Shown here piece by piece: positions 55,660-63,282 of a DNA stretch of 64,000 nt. This DNA is from JBPBQZ01 sp050955105 (lineage in GTDB: Bacteria > Pseudomonadota > Gammaproteobacteria > Burkholderiales > Burkholderiaceae): positions 1 through 64,000 of the forward strand of contig JBPBQZ010000014.1 in the NCBI GenBank assembly GCA_050955105.1. The letters run 5' to 3'. Made by a program: the position numbers and the translations under genes. The notes below the pieces were generated by a model. That model saw nothing but the letters and a program-made list of their open reading frames with translations. It made no database searches and was not told where the DNA came from. Within the stretch, counting starts at the first letter, position 1. Each line of letters starts with the position of its first letter.

Positions 55660-55863
55660 TTACTTGGCAGCCGAAGCGGTGTCGGTCGACGCGGCGCTAG
55701 CAGCGGCAGCCTTCTTCGCCTTCTTAGCCTTCTTCGCCTTGTGCGTGGTCTTCTTGGCCGAGCTGGCAGCCGGAGCCGTCGTAGCGGTGGTGTCGCTAGC
55801 GGTTTGGGCGAAAGCGCCGGTGGCGAAGAGGGCAGCGGTCAAGGCGATGAGCAGCTTGTTCAT
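55660..55863 (-). CDS. Small exported Lys/Ala-rich protein
   Basis: A 67-residue protein with a textbook signal peptide (MNKLLIALTAALFATGAFAQ, cleavage after AFA). The mature part has about 47 residues made almost only of Ala, Lys, Ser and Thr, including a KKAKKAKKAAAA run. An AGGAG ribosome binding site lies 11 nt before the start. The composition resembles the basic tail of histone-H1-like proteins, but the signal peptide sends it to the periplasm or outside. The function is unknown. It might bind nucleic acid, LPS or other polyanions in the envelope; this is inference only. Confidence 0.75.
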   Translation of the reverse strand: MNKLLIALTAALFATGAFAQTASDTTATTAPAASSAKKTTHKAKKAKKAKKAAAASAASTDTASAAK

Positions 55864-56118
55864 TTGAATAACTCCTAGGGATTTGTCACGCGGACGTTCG
55901 CGTTACCGGCATTAACGATGCCCGCGCGGTGGCCGTTGACGTGTTTTCGAAATTTTTTTGGCGTGCCGACGCGGCCGATCCGATAAACGGCTCACGCCGC
56001 TTGAACGCGGCGACGCGCCATTGAATTGCGTCCTGGCCGCCCCAATTTGCCGTTGTAAGCTGATCACGCGCAATCATCGGCGGTGGCCGGTCGATTCGTC
56101 TGCTGGAGAGATACGAAA

Positions 56119-56967
56119 ATGGAAACCACGCTCGCAACATTTGAAAAAGACGTCATCGAAGCATCGAAACTCGTGCCCGTGCTGGTCGACTTCTGGGCGC
56201 CGTGGTGCGGCCCTTGCCGCAGCCTGGGGCCGTTGCTGGAGAAACTGGAAGATGACTACGCCGGCCGGTTTCGCCTGGTGAAGATCAATTCCGACGAAAA
56301 TCCGGAGCTTTCAGCGCATTTCAAGATCCGCAGCATTCCCTATGTGGTGGCCTTCGCCGACGGCGCGCCAGTCGACCACTTCACGGGCGCGCTGCCGGAA
56401 GGTGAATTGCGGCGCTTCATCGATCGACTGATTCCGAATCCGCAGGCCCAGCAACGTCGCATCGCATTGCAGGCGATCGAGGCCGGCGACCGCGCCGCAG
56501 CCTACGATGCCCTGCATGCGGCGCTGGCACTTGATCCAGGCTTCGACGAAGCGCGCCTCGACCTGATCGAGCTATTGATAGATGAGGCGCGCATCGATGA
56601 TGCATTGACGCAGGTGGAACGGCTATCGCCGAAAACCACGCAAGGCATCGACGCGCGCTATAACGCGCTGAAAACGCGCCTCGATGCGGCGCACGCGGCG
56701 GCGCAACTGCCGGCGGCCGACGCCCTTGCCGACCGCGTCGAGCAGAATCCCGCCGATCTGGAGGCGCGTTTCGACCTGGCCAGTCGCTACATCGCGGAAC
56801 GGCGCTACGAGTCGGCGCTTGAGCATCTGCTGCAAATCGTCGTCCGAGATCGCAAGTTCCGCGACGACATTGGACGCAAGACCATGCTCTCGGTATTCGA
56901 CCTGGCGGCGGAGGATGCGGCGCTGGTCGCGCGCTGGCGCAAGAAGCTCAGCAGCGCGCTGTATTGA
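56119..56967 (+). CDS. cnoX: Thioredoxin-TPR chaperedoxin (CnoX/YbbN family)
   Basis: A 282-residue cytoplasmic protein. The N-terminal thioredoxin domain has an intact C30-G-P-C33 active site in WAPWCGPCRS, and helical TPR-like repeats cover about residues 120-282. CnoX protects proteins from oxidative aggregation and passes them to GroEL or DnaK. E. coli CnoX has an SxxC site, whereas this protein keeps both cysteines and is therefore likely redox-active. The start at 56119 (METTLATFE) is preferred to a frame-open ATG at 56083. It is convergent with tcdA. Confidence 0.92.
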   Translation: METTLATFEKDVIEASKLVPVLVDFWAPWCGPCRSLGPLLEKLEDDYAGRFRLVKINSDENPELSAHFKIRSIPYVVAFADGAPVDHFTGALPEGELRRFIDRLIPNPQAQQRRIALQAIEAGDRAAAYDALHAALALDPGFDEARLDLIELLIDEARIDDALTQVERLSPKTTQGIDARYNALKTRLDAAHAAAQLPAADALADRVEQNPADLEARFDLASRYIAERRYESALEHLLQIVVRDRKFRDDIGRKTMLSVFDLAAEDAALVARWRKKLSSALY

Positions 56968-56971
56968 TGGG

Positions 56972-57847
56972 CTAAACGGCGGCCAAGGTATTGAGTACAT
57001 GCGCGGCCGCCGCGAAGCCGAATACCGCGGTGACGCAAACGCTCGAGCCGAAACCCGCACAACTCAGTCCGGCAGGGCCGCTGGCCGATGGCACCGCGCC
57101 GGTGTCGAGCGGCGTCGGCACTGACAGATTCGATGGCTCCGCCGGCGCCGCGAGCGCTGCGTCGAACGCCGCGTCATCGGACGAGCTAGTAATCGGATAA
57201 CGCACCGGCTCGCTCGAATAGACAGCCGGCACGCGAAAGCGCGCCTTCTTGCCCCGCGCGAAGTGATGCTCACGGCGCAATTGGTTGCGAACCTTGGCCA
57301 ACAACGGATCTTGCACCGTCAACGCCAGGTCTTCGCGCGTCACACGCGTCGGATCAGTCTGTCCGCCGGCGGCACCGACCGTAATAACCGGCTGCCTATG
57401 CGCCACGCACCAGGCGATCAACGCGGTTTTATGGCGCGCCGCGTCGATCGCATCGATCACGAAGTCGAAACCGCCGCCCAGCAACTGTTCGACGTTGTGC
57501 GCCTCCAGAAAATCTTCCACTACCGTGACTCGGCAAGCCGGATCGATCAAGACGATGCGCTCGGCCATCGCCTGTGCCTTGGACTTGCCGTAATTGCCAT
57601 CCAGCGCATGCAATTGCCGATTGGTATTGCTCTCGGCGACATGATCAAGATCGATCAGTGTGAGCGCACCGATGGCACTGCGGGCGAGCGCTTCGGCGGC
57701 CCAGGAACCGACTCCGCCCAGGCCGACAATCGCCACGTGCGAGCGTTCGAAACGGCTCAGGGCCTGATCGCCGTAAAGTCGCGCCACACCGCCGAAACGT
57801 CGCGCTCGGTCGGCCGTCAGAGAATCGTCAAACAATAGGTCGGCCAT
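56972..57847 (-). CDS. tcdA: tRNA threonylcarbamoyladenosine dehydratase
   Basis: A 291-residue E1-like enzyme (CsdL/YgdL) that cyclises t6A37 to ct6A in tRNAs using ATP. The nucleotide-binding motif is VGLGGVGSWAAEAL (residues 41-54), with ESNTNRQL and a DAID stretch. A membrane-anchoring hydrophobic tail ends the protein. An Ala/Pro/Ser-rich loop of about 30 residues (between PITSSSDD and GPAGLSC) is longer than usual. The start at 57847 (MADLLFD) is preferred to 57871. The product acts on the modification made by TsaD, which is also in this window. Confidence 0.92.
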   Translation of the reverse strand: MADLLFDDSLTADRARRFGGVARLYGDQALSRFERSHVAIVGLGGVGSWAAEALARSAIGALTLIDLDHVAESNTNRQLHALDGNYGKSKAQAMAERIVLIDPACRVTVVEDFLEAHNVEQLLGGGFDFVIDAIDAARHKTALIAWCVAHRQPVITVGAAGGQTDPTRVTREDLALTVQDPLLAKVRNQLRREHHFARGKKARFRVPAVYSSEPVRYPITSSSDDAAFDAALAAPAEPSNLSVPTPLDTGAVPSASGPAGLSCAGFGSSVCVTAVFGFAAAAHVLNTLAAV

Positions 57848-58054
57848 GGATGGTTTCGGTTGGTGCAGCAAGAAAAAGAAGCGCGTGAAAGCGTAAGCGT
57901 TTTGTAGGAATCGACGATTTGCGGCCCAGCCGGATGTCGCCCCCCACTATTTTGCACGAAACACGTAGCCGATTTTTGGTAAAAAGGCACGCGCATTGTG
58001 GTTTTTGGGACGCGCGGGCGCGCTCCCGGCGCGGCCCGATTTTGTCATTAGGGC

Positions 58055-58060
58055 TATACT
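58055..58060 (+). promoter_or_regulatory. Candidate -10 box of pdxH
   Basis: TATACT 34 bp before the pdxH GTG start. No good -35 at normal spacing. Confidence 0.4.
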
Positions 58061-58094
58061 TGCGGGCGTTGATCCGCTGCCCGAGACCTAAGTC

Positions 58095-58733
58095 GTGACT
58101 GAATTTGCCGACCTCCGCAAGACGTACTCGCTGAGCGCGCTGATCGAAGAAGATGTCGATCATGATCCGGTCAGACAATTTGTCGCGTGGTTCGACCAAG
58201 CCATCGCATCGCAAGTTGCCGAGCCGAACGCAATGACGCTCGCGACCGTCGACGCTGACAACAAGCCGTCGGCACGAATTGTATTGGTCAAGGGCGTGGA
58301 TGCACGGGGGTTTACGTTTTTCACCAACTATCAAAGTCGAAAAGGTCGCGAGCTGGCCGAAAATCCTGCCGCGAGCCTGCTGTTCTGGTGGACCGAACTC
58401 GAACGGCAAGTGCGTATCGAGGGCGTTATCTCGAAAGTCGACGCGCTGGAAAGTGATGCGTATTACGCCTCTCGGCCGCTCGATTCGCGGCTCGGTGCCT
58501 GGGCTTCAGACCAAAGCGCAGTAGTGCCGGATCGACGTGAGATGGAACGCCGCGAGGCGCAATTCCGTCAGAAATTTGGAGACAGTCCGCCGCGGCCGCC
58601 GCACTGGGGAGGCTACCGCTTGAGGCCGGACGTATTTGAATTCTGGCAGGGACGTCCGTCCCGACTGCATGACCGCATCCGTTATGTCCGCGAGGCGGAC
58701 GAAGTATGGCGCATCGAGCGCCTGTTCCCCTGA
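58095..58733 (+). CDS. pdxH: Pyridoxamine 5'-phosphate oxidase
   Basis: A 212-residue FMN enzyme that makes pyridoxal 5'-phosphate from PNP or PMP. Family motifs are ARIVLVKGVDARGFTFFTNY (FMN site, positions about 60-80), SRKGRELAENP, and the C-terminal GYRLRPDVFEFWQGRPSRLHDR with the substrate-binding RLH. The start codon is GTG; no ATG upstream fits. It stands alone, with tcdA divergent on the left and cfa downstream on the same strand. Confidence 0.95.
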   Translation: MTEFADLRKTYSLSALIEEDVDHDPVRQFVAWFDQAIASQVAEPNAMTLATVDADNKPSARIVLVKGVDARGFTFFTNYQSRKGRELAENPAASLLFWWTELERQVRIEGVISKVDALESDAYYASRPLDSRLGAWASDQSAVVPDRREMERREAQFRQKFGDSPPRPPHWGGYRLRPDVFEFWQGRPSRLHDRIRYVREADEVWRIERLFP

Positions 58734-58744
58734 GAATAATAATC

Positions 58745-58769
58745 GAGACGGCCCGGCCGGAGCCGTCTC
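58745..58769 (+). terminator. Hairpin after pdxH
   Basis: Eight-bp stem GAGACGGC/GCCGTCTC with a 9-nt loop, 11 bp after the pdxH stop. It has no clear T-run, so it could end pdxH inefficiently or stabilise its 3' end. Confidence 0.5.
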
Positions 58770-58897
58770 AGAGCGAGCCGGTTGGAGGCGTACGGGCGTA
58801 AAGCCGGTGCCTCCCGTTGATCGAGCGATCCGGCCGCCCGATTTGCCCCTCCGGCAGATGCGTGTTGCAACGATACAGTCGAGTACGGAGAACCAAA

Positions 58898-60118
58898 ATG
58901 TTTTGGGAGAAGAAGCTGGCGCAGTGGGTCGGGGACGTACGTAAAAAAGCGGATCTGCCGGCGCGTCTGGAGTTGTGGGATGGTCAGAAGTATGACTTTG
59001 GTTCGTTCGAAACGCCGCGGGTAACCGTGCGCGTCAATGGCGCCGCGGCGCTACCGTATTTGCTGGAGCCGAGTCTCGATAATCTCGGTGAAGCATACGT
59101 TCAGGGCAAAATCGATTTGCTGGGCGATCTCAACGAGATCATTCGCATCGGCTATTCCTTGGCCAATACGACCATCACCGCGCCGAACAAGCTGGCGCGC
59201 GTAACGCGCTACTTCACGCATTCGAAGGCGTCGGATAAAAAAGCCATCCAGTATCACTACGACGTTTCCAACGAGTTTTATCAGTTGTGGCTCGACGAGC
59301 GGATGGTCTATTCCTGCGCTTATTTCGAGAACGGCGATGAAGACCTGGCGACCGCGCAACTGAAGAAAATCGATCACATTCTCACGAAGATCGAATTGCG
59401 CGAAGGCCAGACGCTGCTGGATATCGGCTGCGGCTGGGGCGCATTGGTGATTCGCGCCGCGCAGAAGTTCGGCGCGCGTTGCGTCGGCGTCACGCTGTCG
59501 CAAAATCAATTCGATCTGGCGACCGAGCGCGTCAAGGCGGCCGGGCTGTCGGACAAGATCGAAATTCGGCTGCAGGATTATCGAGATGTGCAAGGGCAGT
59601 TCGACCGCATCACCAGCGTCGGCATGTTCGAACACGTGGGCAAGAAGAACCTGCCGACTTACTTCGCCAAAGTGAATTCGCTGTTGGTGGAAGACGGTAT
59701 CGTCATGAACCACGGCATTACCTCAAGCGATGCCGACAGTGGTGAGACGTCACACGGCGGCGGCGAATTTATCGACAAGTATGTGTTTCCCGACGGCGAA
59801 CTGCCGCACGTTAGCCTGGCGATCGGGGCCATGCAGCGCGGCGGCCTCGAAGCATTCGATATCGAATGCCTGCGCCGGCACTATGCGCAAACGCTCAATT
59901 TCTGGGCCGAGAGCTTCGAGAAGAATGCCGACAAGGCGCGCACCCTGGTAGACGATGAGAAGTTCCGCATCTGGCGTGTCTATCTGGCAGGCTGCGCCTA
60001 TGCCTTCGAAAACGACGACGTGTCGATCTATCAGATCGTTGGGCGCAAGGCCGGCCGCAAAGCCAGCACGCTGCCGTGGTCACGCCGTTATATCTATGAA
60101 GGCAAGCGCGGCGACTGA
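58898..60118 (+). CDS. cfa: Cyclopropane-fatty-acyl-phospholipid synthase
   Basis: A 406-residue SAM methyltransferase that turns cis-unsaturated membrane acyl chains into cyclopropane forms, mostly in stationary phase or acid stress. Visible features are a 120-residue N-terminal lipid-binding domain, YHYDVSNEFYQLWLD, the SAM motif LLDIGCGWGAL, the active-site SVGMFEHVG segment and the C-terminal YAFENDDVSIYQ. The start at 58898 (MFWEKKLAQ) has a GGAG ribosome binding site. A 13-bp hairpin follows. Confidence 0.95.
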   Translation: MFWEKKLAQWVGDVRKKADLPARLELWDGQKYDFGSFETPRVTVRVNGAAALPYLLEPSLDNLGEAYVQGKIDLLGDLNEIIRIGYSLANTTITAPNKLARVTRYFTHSKASDKKAIQYHYDVSNEFYQLWLDERMVYSCAYFENGDEDLATAQLKKIDHILTKIELREGQTLLDIGCGWGALVIRAAQKFGARCVGVTLSQNQFDLATERVKAAGLSDKIEIRLQDYRDVQGQFDRITSVGMFEHVGKKNLPTYFAKVNSLLVEDGIVMNHGITSSDADSGETSHGGGEFIDKYVFPDGELPHVSLAIGAMQRGGLEAFDIECLRRHYAQTLNFWAESFEKNADKARTLVDDEKFRIWRVYLAGCAYAFENDDVSIYQIVGRKAGRKASTLPWSRRYIYEGKRGD

Positions 60119-60140
60119 GCTTGAACGGCGCTTGAAATAG

Positions 60141-60173
60141 CACGAGCCGGGCTGCGGTCTAGCCCGGCTCGTG
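60141..60173. terminator. Strong bidirectional terminator between cfa and msrA
   Basis: Perfect 13-bp stem CACGAGCCGGGCT/AGCCCGGCTCGTG with a 7-nt loop, between convergent genes. T-runs are short (CCGTTCTT), but the stem is very stable. Confidence 0.75.
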
Positions 60174-60189
60174 CCGTTCTTGTGCCTTG

Positions 60190-60747
60190 CTAGCCGCCTC
60201 GGCTACGTAGCCGATCGGCGAATTGCTTGCGGAATTTCGCGACTTTGGGTGCGACCACGAATGCGCAGTAGCCTTGCTCAGGATGCTGCGCAAAGTAGTT
60301 CTGATGATATTTTTCGGCCGGCCAGTAGTTGCCGCCTTCCAGCGGACGAACCTCGGTGACGATCGGCGCGTCGTAAAGGCGCTGCTGTGCCAGTTCTTCG
60401 ATCAGCTCGCGCGCGGTTTCGAGCTGCGCCGGCGAATGCGTGAAGATCGCCGAGCGATACTGAGTGCCGACGTCATTACCCTGACGGTTCAGCGTTGTGG
60501 GATCGTGCACTGCAAAAAAGATACGCAGCACGTCGCGGTAACTGATGATCGACGGGTCGAAGTCGAGCTTGACTACCTCGGCGTGGCCAGTGCGGCCCGA
60601 ACATACCTGCTCGTAGCTGGGGTTCGGAACGGTGCCCGCAGCGTAACCGGACTCGACCGCCAGCACGCCCTTCACGTCCAGAAACACCGCTTCCACGCAC
60701 CAAAAGCAGCCGCCGCCCAACGTTGCTGTCTCGGTTTGTTCCGACAT
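60190..60747 (-). CDS. msrA: Peptide methionine-(S)-S-oxide reductase
   Basis: A 185-residue repair enzyme that reduces methionine S-sulfoxide. The catalytic Cys14 is in GGGCFWCVEA, followed by VESGYAAG, CSGRTGHAEVV and HDPTTLNRQGNDVGTQYRS, all family markers. Resolving cysteines lie near the C-terminus (GYCAFVV). The start at 60747 (MSEQTE) has an AGAAGG-like ribosome binding site; the frame stays open upstream to 60891 without family support. Confidence 0.95.
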   Translation of the reverse strand: MSEQTETATLGGGCFWCVEAVFLDVKGVLAVESGYAAGTVPNPSYEQVCSGRTGHAEVVKLDFDPSIISYRDVLRIFFAVHDPTTLNRQGNDVGTQYRSAIFTHSPAQLETARELIEELAQQRLYDAPIVTEVRPLEGGNYWPAEKYHQNYFAQHPEQGYCAFVVAPKVAKFRKQFADRLRSRGG

Positions 60748-60967
60748 AACCTTCTCCGGTAGATGCGCCGCCGTGGTTTCGCAACGCAAGCGCTCCAGAT
60801 TAGCGCTTTTTGTGTCGATCCGCGTGGTAAGTATGGTGCGCTTGAACACCCGCGCCGCCTGGACGGCCCTTGCCGCAGCCAGATCTTGCATTCAATTTGT
60901 TACGATTACCCGCTAGAACTTGCTGCGCGACATAGTCATCATGTCGAATATCAACAAGGAGAAACTG

Positions 60968-61243
60968 ATGTCGGATATAAAAACCGTTCTCACGGACGCA
61001 GAAGATCTTCTCAAACAAGCAGCCGGTACCACGGGTGAAAAGGCTGCCGAGCTGCGTGAAACCGCGTTGGCGCGTTTGCGCCAGGCTCGCGAAAAAGCCG
61101 CCGACGTGCAAGTCGTGGTCGTTGAGAAAGGTCGCAAAGCCGCGCGTGCTACCGACGATTATGTTCACGAAAAGCCGTGGCGTTCAATTGGCATTGCCGT
61201 CGCAGCAGGGGTAGCGCTCGGTCTCCTCATCAACCGGAATTGA
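60968..61243 (+). CDS. DUF883 (ElaB/YqjD) membrane protein
   Basis: A 91-residue protein with an amphipathic, coiled-coil-rich N-terminal half and a single C-terminal membrane helix with a GxxxG-like pattern (IGIAVAAGVALGLLI) ending in an RN tail. E. coli YqjD and ElaB bind ribosomes at the membrane in stationary phase. The start at 60968 (MSDIKTVL) has an AAGGAG ribosome binding site 7 nt upstream; other in-frame ATGs (60920, 60941) lack one. It starts a run of three genes resembling yqjD-yqjE-yqjK. Confidence 0.88.
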   Translation: MSDIKTVLTDAEDLLKQAAGTTGEKAAELRETALARLRQAREKAADVQVVVVEKGRKAARATDDYVHEKPWRSIGIAVAAGVALGLLINRN

Positions 61244-61362
61244 TGCCGGCATGCGGCGTTGTTGCCGCGGTACCGTGGCGTGGCCTTGCCAGCGGCACCG
61301 ACGCGGCGCTACGGCCGAACGCGCTGCGCGCCTGACGGTGCCGGCATCGGCAGAGGAACGTT

Positions 61363-61749
61363 ATGGCCGCTGACCGTGGTGGTGGTGCCGCCGAAGACAG
61401 CGCGCTGCTGAGATTGTCGCGTTCCTTGCTGTCACTGGCCGGCACGCGACTGGAAATCGCCAGCATCGAATTGCGCGAAGAACTCGAGTTTGTTCTTGCG
61501 GTGATGTTTTCAGGCTTTGCCGCCCTGCTCTTCGCGTTGCTGTCGCTGTCGGCATTCTCAGTGCTGCTGGTTGCGGCATGCTGGCAATCGTATCGGTGGC
61601 AGTCGCTGCTGGCGCTGGGTGTTGTCTACGCCTTGCTGTCGGTGGCCTGCGTGGTGCGCGCCCGGCATCGATTGCAACGCACCCCCGAGCCGTTCGGCGC
61701 CACGCTGGCCGAATTGCAAAAGGATGCGAATTCGCTGGATAGCCATTGA
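61363..61749 (+). CDS. YqjE/phage-holin-superfamily-III-like membrane protein
   Basis: A 128-residue membrane protein with two adjacent hydrophobic helices (about residues 44-72 and 76-97) and an N-terminal amphipathic helix with the LEIASIELREELE segment typical of YqjE (phage_holin_3_6). There is no sign of a prophage nearby, so the holin name is only a family label. It sits 119 bp after the DUF883 gene and 9 bp before the next frame. The precise function is unknown. Confidence 0.85.
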   Translation: MAADRGGGAAEDSALLRLSRSLLSLAGTRLEIASIELREELEFVLAVMFSGFAALLFALLSLSAFSVLLVAACWQSYRWQSLLALGVVYALLSVACVVRARHRLQRTPEPFGATLAELQKDANSLDSH

Positions 61750-61758
61750 TGCCCAATC

Positions 61759-62217
61759 ATGCGACAACGTAGCTCAGATCAGCGCGACGGCGAGCCAGCG
61801 CCATTGTCGGCAGGCTCCCGTCGTCTGCAGCGAGCATTTCGCAAACAATCGCTGATGCGTCGCGCCGCGGTGGATCGTGCGGCGCTGGTCAGGTCAATGC
61901 TGGAATCGGCTCGCACGTCGGCGGAGCCCCAACGATCGCAGGGCTGGCAGGCATGGCGTGGCCTCTGGTCGAAGCGCTCGACCACGCGCTCCGGAAGAAA
62001 CGCGGTACGCCTCTACACTGCGCTGCGCGCCTTGACATCGCTGGCCACGAAAAGTGTCGCCGGCGGTCAGCGCCTGAAGCAGGCCGGCCACGTCGCCCGT
62101 GCCTCGGCGGTAGCGGTAAGCGGCCTCGAGGCTTGGAAATTGTGGCGGCGCGTGCGCCCGCGGCGCCAGCGGCAAAAGCCTGAGTTGATCGCGGCACCCG
62201 AGACACACGACGACTAG
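61759..62217 (+). CDS. Basic hypothetical protein of the YqjK position
   Basis: A 152-residue, Arg/Ala/Ser-rich protein with no signal peptide and no clear membrane helix. The region around residues 100-130 is helical and basic. It is third in a run after DUF883 and YqjE genes, the place taken by yqjK in E. coli, but similarity is too low to confirm by eye. Its start lies 9 bp after the yqjE stop, so translation is probably coupled. It ends 37 bp before the convergent pilE-like gene. Confidence 0.6.
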   Translation: MRQRSSDQRDGEPAPLSAGSRRLQRAFRKQSLMRRAAVDRAALVRSMLESARTSAEPQRSQGWQAWRGLWSKRSTTRSGRNAVRLYTALRALTSLATKSVAGGQRLKQAGHVARASAVAVSGLEAWKLWRRVRPRRQRQKPELIAAPETHDD

Positions 62218-62254
62218 CTAGCGACCGCGCTCGTGCCGAACGGGCCAAGGCCGG

Positions 62255-62740
62255 TCAGCGACCCTCCCAGCAATACGCGATGTCTCGATCGTCGCGCTTA
62301 TCTTGCGCACCTTGCTGATCGCGCCGGGCACCGAGGAGATTCCGCCGCCGCCCGCGCGCGTCCAATTCAAAGATCCCGCACCGCGTATCGCCGGCCATCC
62401 GCGCCCCCGCAACCGGGTGAGCCTGTAGCACGTAGTCGCCACCGCGCGACGACCGCTCACAGTTGACGGTGATGCGGTAATCGATCGCCCCATGCGGCGG
62501 TGATCGTGCAAGCCCGGCCGGCAAGGTCGGACACGCGCCCTCGTTGGGCCCGCGCCCCGTCTCACGTGATGCCTGCTCGAGGTAATTGGCGGCCTGAAGC
62601 AGTGTCGCTACCAAGGTCGCGCGGTGGCCGCGCCGCGAGTATTCCTGATAGGTCGGCCACGCGTAGGCGCCGATCGCCGCGCTGATCGCCAGGCAGATCA
62701 TCAGCTCGATCAAACTGAAGCCGCGGGCATAGCGGGTCAT
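62255..62740 (-). CDS. pilE: Type IV minor pilin, PilE-like
   Basis: A 161-residue prepilin. The class III leader is cut after MTRYARG, and the mature N-terminus FSLIELMICLAISAAIGAYAWP carries the Glu5 expected for type IV pilins (cited by motif). Two C-terminal cysteines (around residues 94 and 157) may form the D-region disulfide; it ends CWEGR. The start at 62740 overlaps the pilX stop (ATGA), giving translational coupling. Minor pilins prime pilus assembly and support twitching or DNA uptake. Confidence 0.87.
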   Translation of the reverse strand: MTRYARGFSLIELMICLAISAAIGAYAWPTYQEYSRRGHRATLVATLLQAANYLEQASRETGRGPNEGACPTLPAGLARSPPHGAIDYRITVNCERSSRGGDYVLQAHPVAGARMAGDTRCGIFELDARGRRRNLLGARRDQQGAQDKRDDRDIAYCWEGR

Positions 62741-63282
62741 GGCGGATCGGCAACCAGCCGCCATGCGTGATGTAGGCGACTCCCTTCCGGAAACCACCAG
62801 GCTTGCACCCAACGCTCGGTCGCCCGGTCTGCGCCTACGCTTTTGCTGGTGAAAAGCACGGTCTGCTGCGTCTCGCCCTCGCGAAGCCAGAGTTCGATCA
62901 GGCAGCGGGGCGGCTCAGCCGCGCCCGGCCATTCGGCAACCAGCGCGCGGGCGACAGCAGCGCCCGTGGATGACACATCGTTGAACGCCGCCGGCCGCCG
63001 CCAGCCGACCGGTTCATCGGGCTCGCGCCATTCGGCCACATCGAGGGGATGCAACAGATAGCGCCGTTCGCACATTTGCAGCCCGGCGTCGGCCGCGTGG
63101 AACGCGCGAATTCGATCGACCTCACCGGCGGCGATGCGGGTCTGCATCAGCAAGCGTTCGAGCGTCGCGGTCGCGGCAAGGCTGGCCAGTGCCACCATCA
63201 GCAGGGCCAGCAGCAAGACGATGCCGCGCGGACGGCGCCGAGAAGCGATTCGCGCGACACGCGCAGATATCTCTCGCTTCAT
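62737..63282 (-). CDS. pilX: Type IV pilus minor pilin, PilX-like
   Basis: A 181-residue minor pilin with a Gly-Ile-Val-Leu-Leu-Leu-Ala-Leu-Leu hydrophobic N-terminus (RGIVLLLALLMVALASLAA), without the Glu5 of major pilins, as in PilX. RAFHAADAGLQMCERR fits the PilX_N segment. Overlaps of 4 nt with both neighbours (ATGA upstream and downstream) form the pilW-pilX-pilE coupling. The pilY1 tip adhesin, often found between these genes, is absent here. Confidence 0.83.
   Translation of the reverse strand: MKREISARVARIASRRRPRGIVLLLALLMVALASLAATATLERLLMQTRIAAGEVDRIRAFHAADAGLQMCERRYLLHPLDVAEWREPDEPVGWRRPAAFNDVSSTGAAVARALVAEWPGAAEPPRCLIELWLREGETQQTVLFTSKSVGADRATERWVQAWWFPEGSRLHHAWRLVADPP

Noticed and set aside
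61363..61749. Prophage holin
   Set aside because: The holin superfamily label for YqjE-type proteins is historical; no phage genes are nearby and the partner is DUF883.
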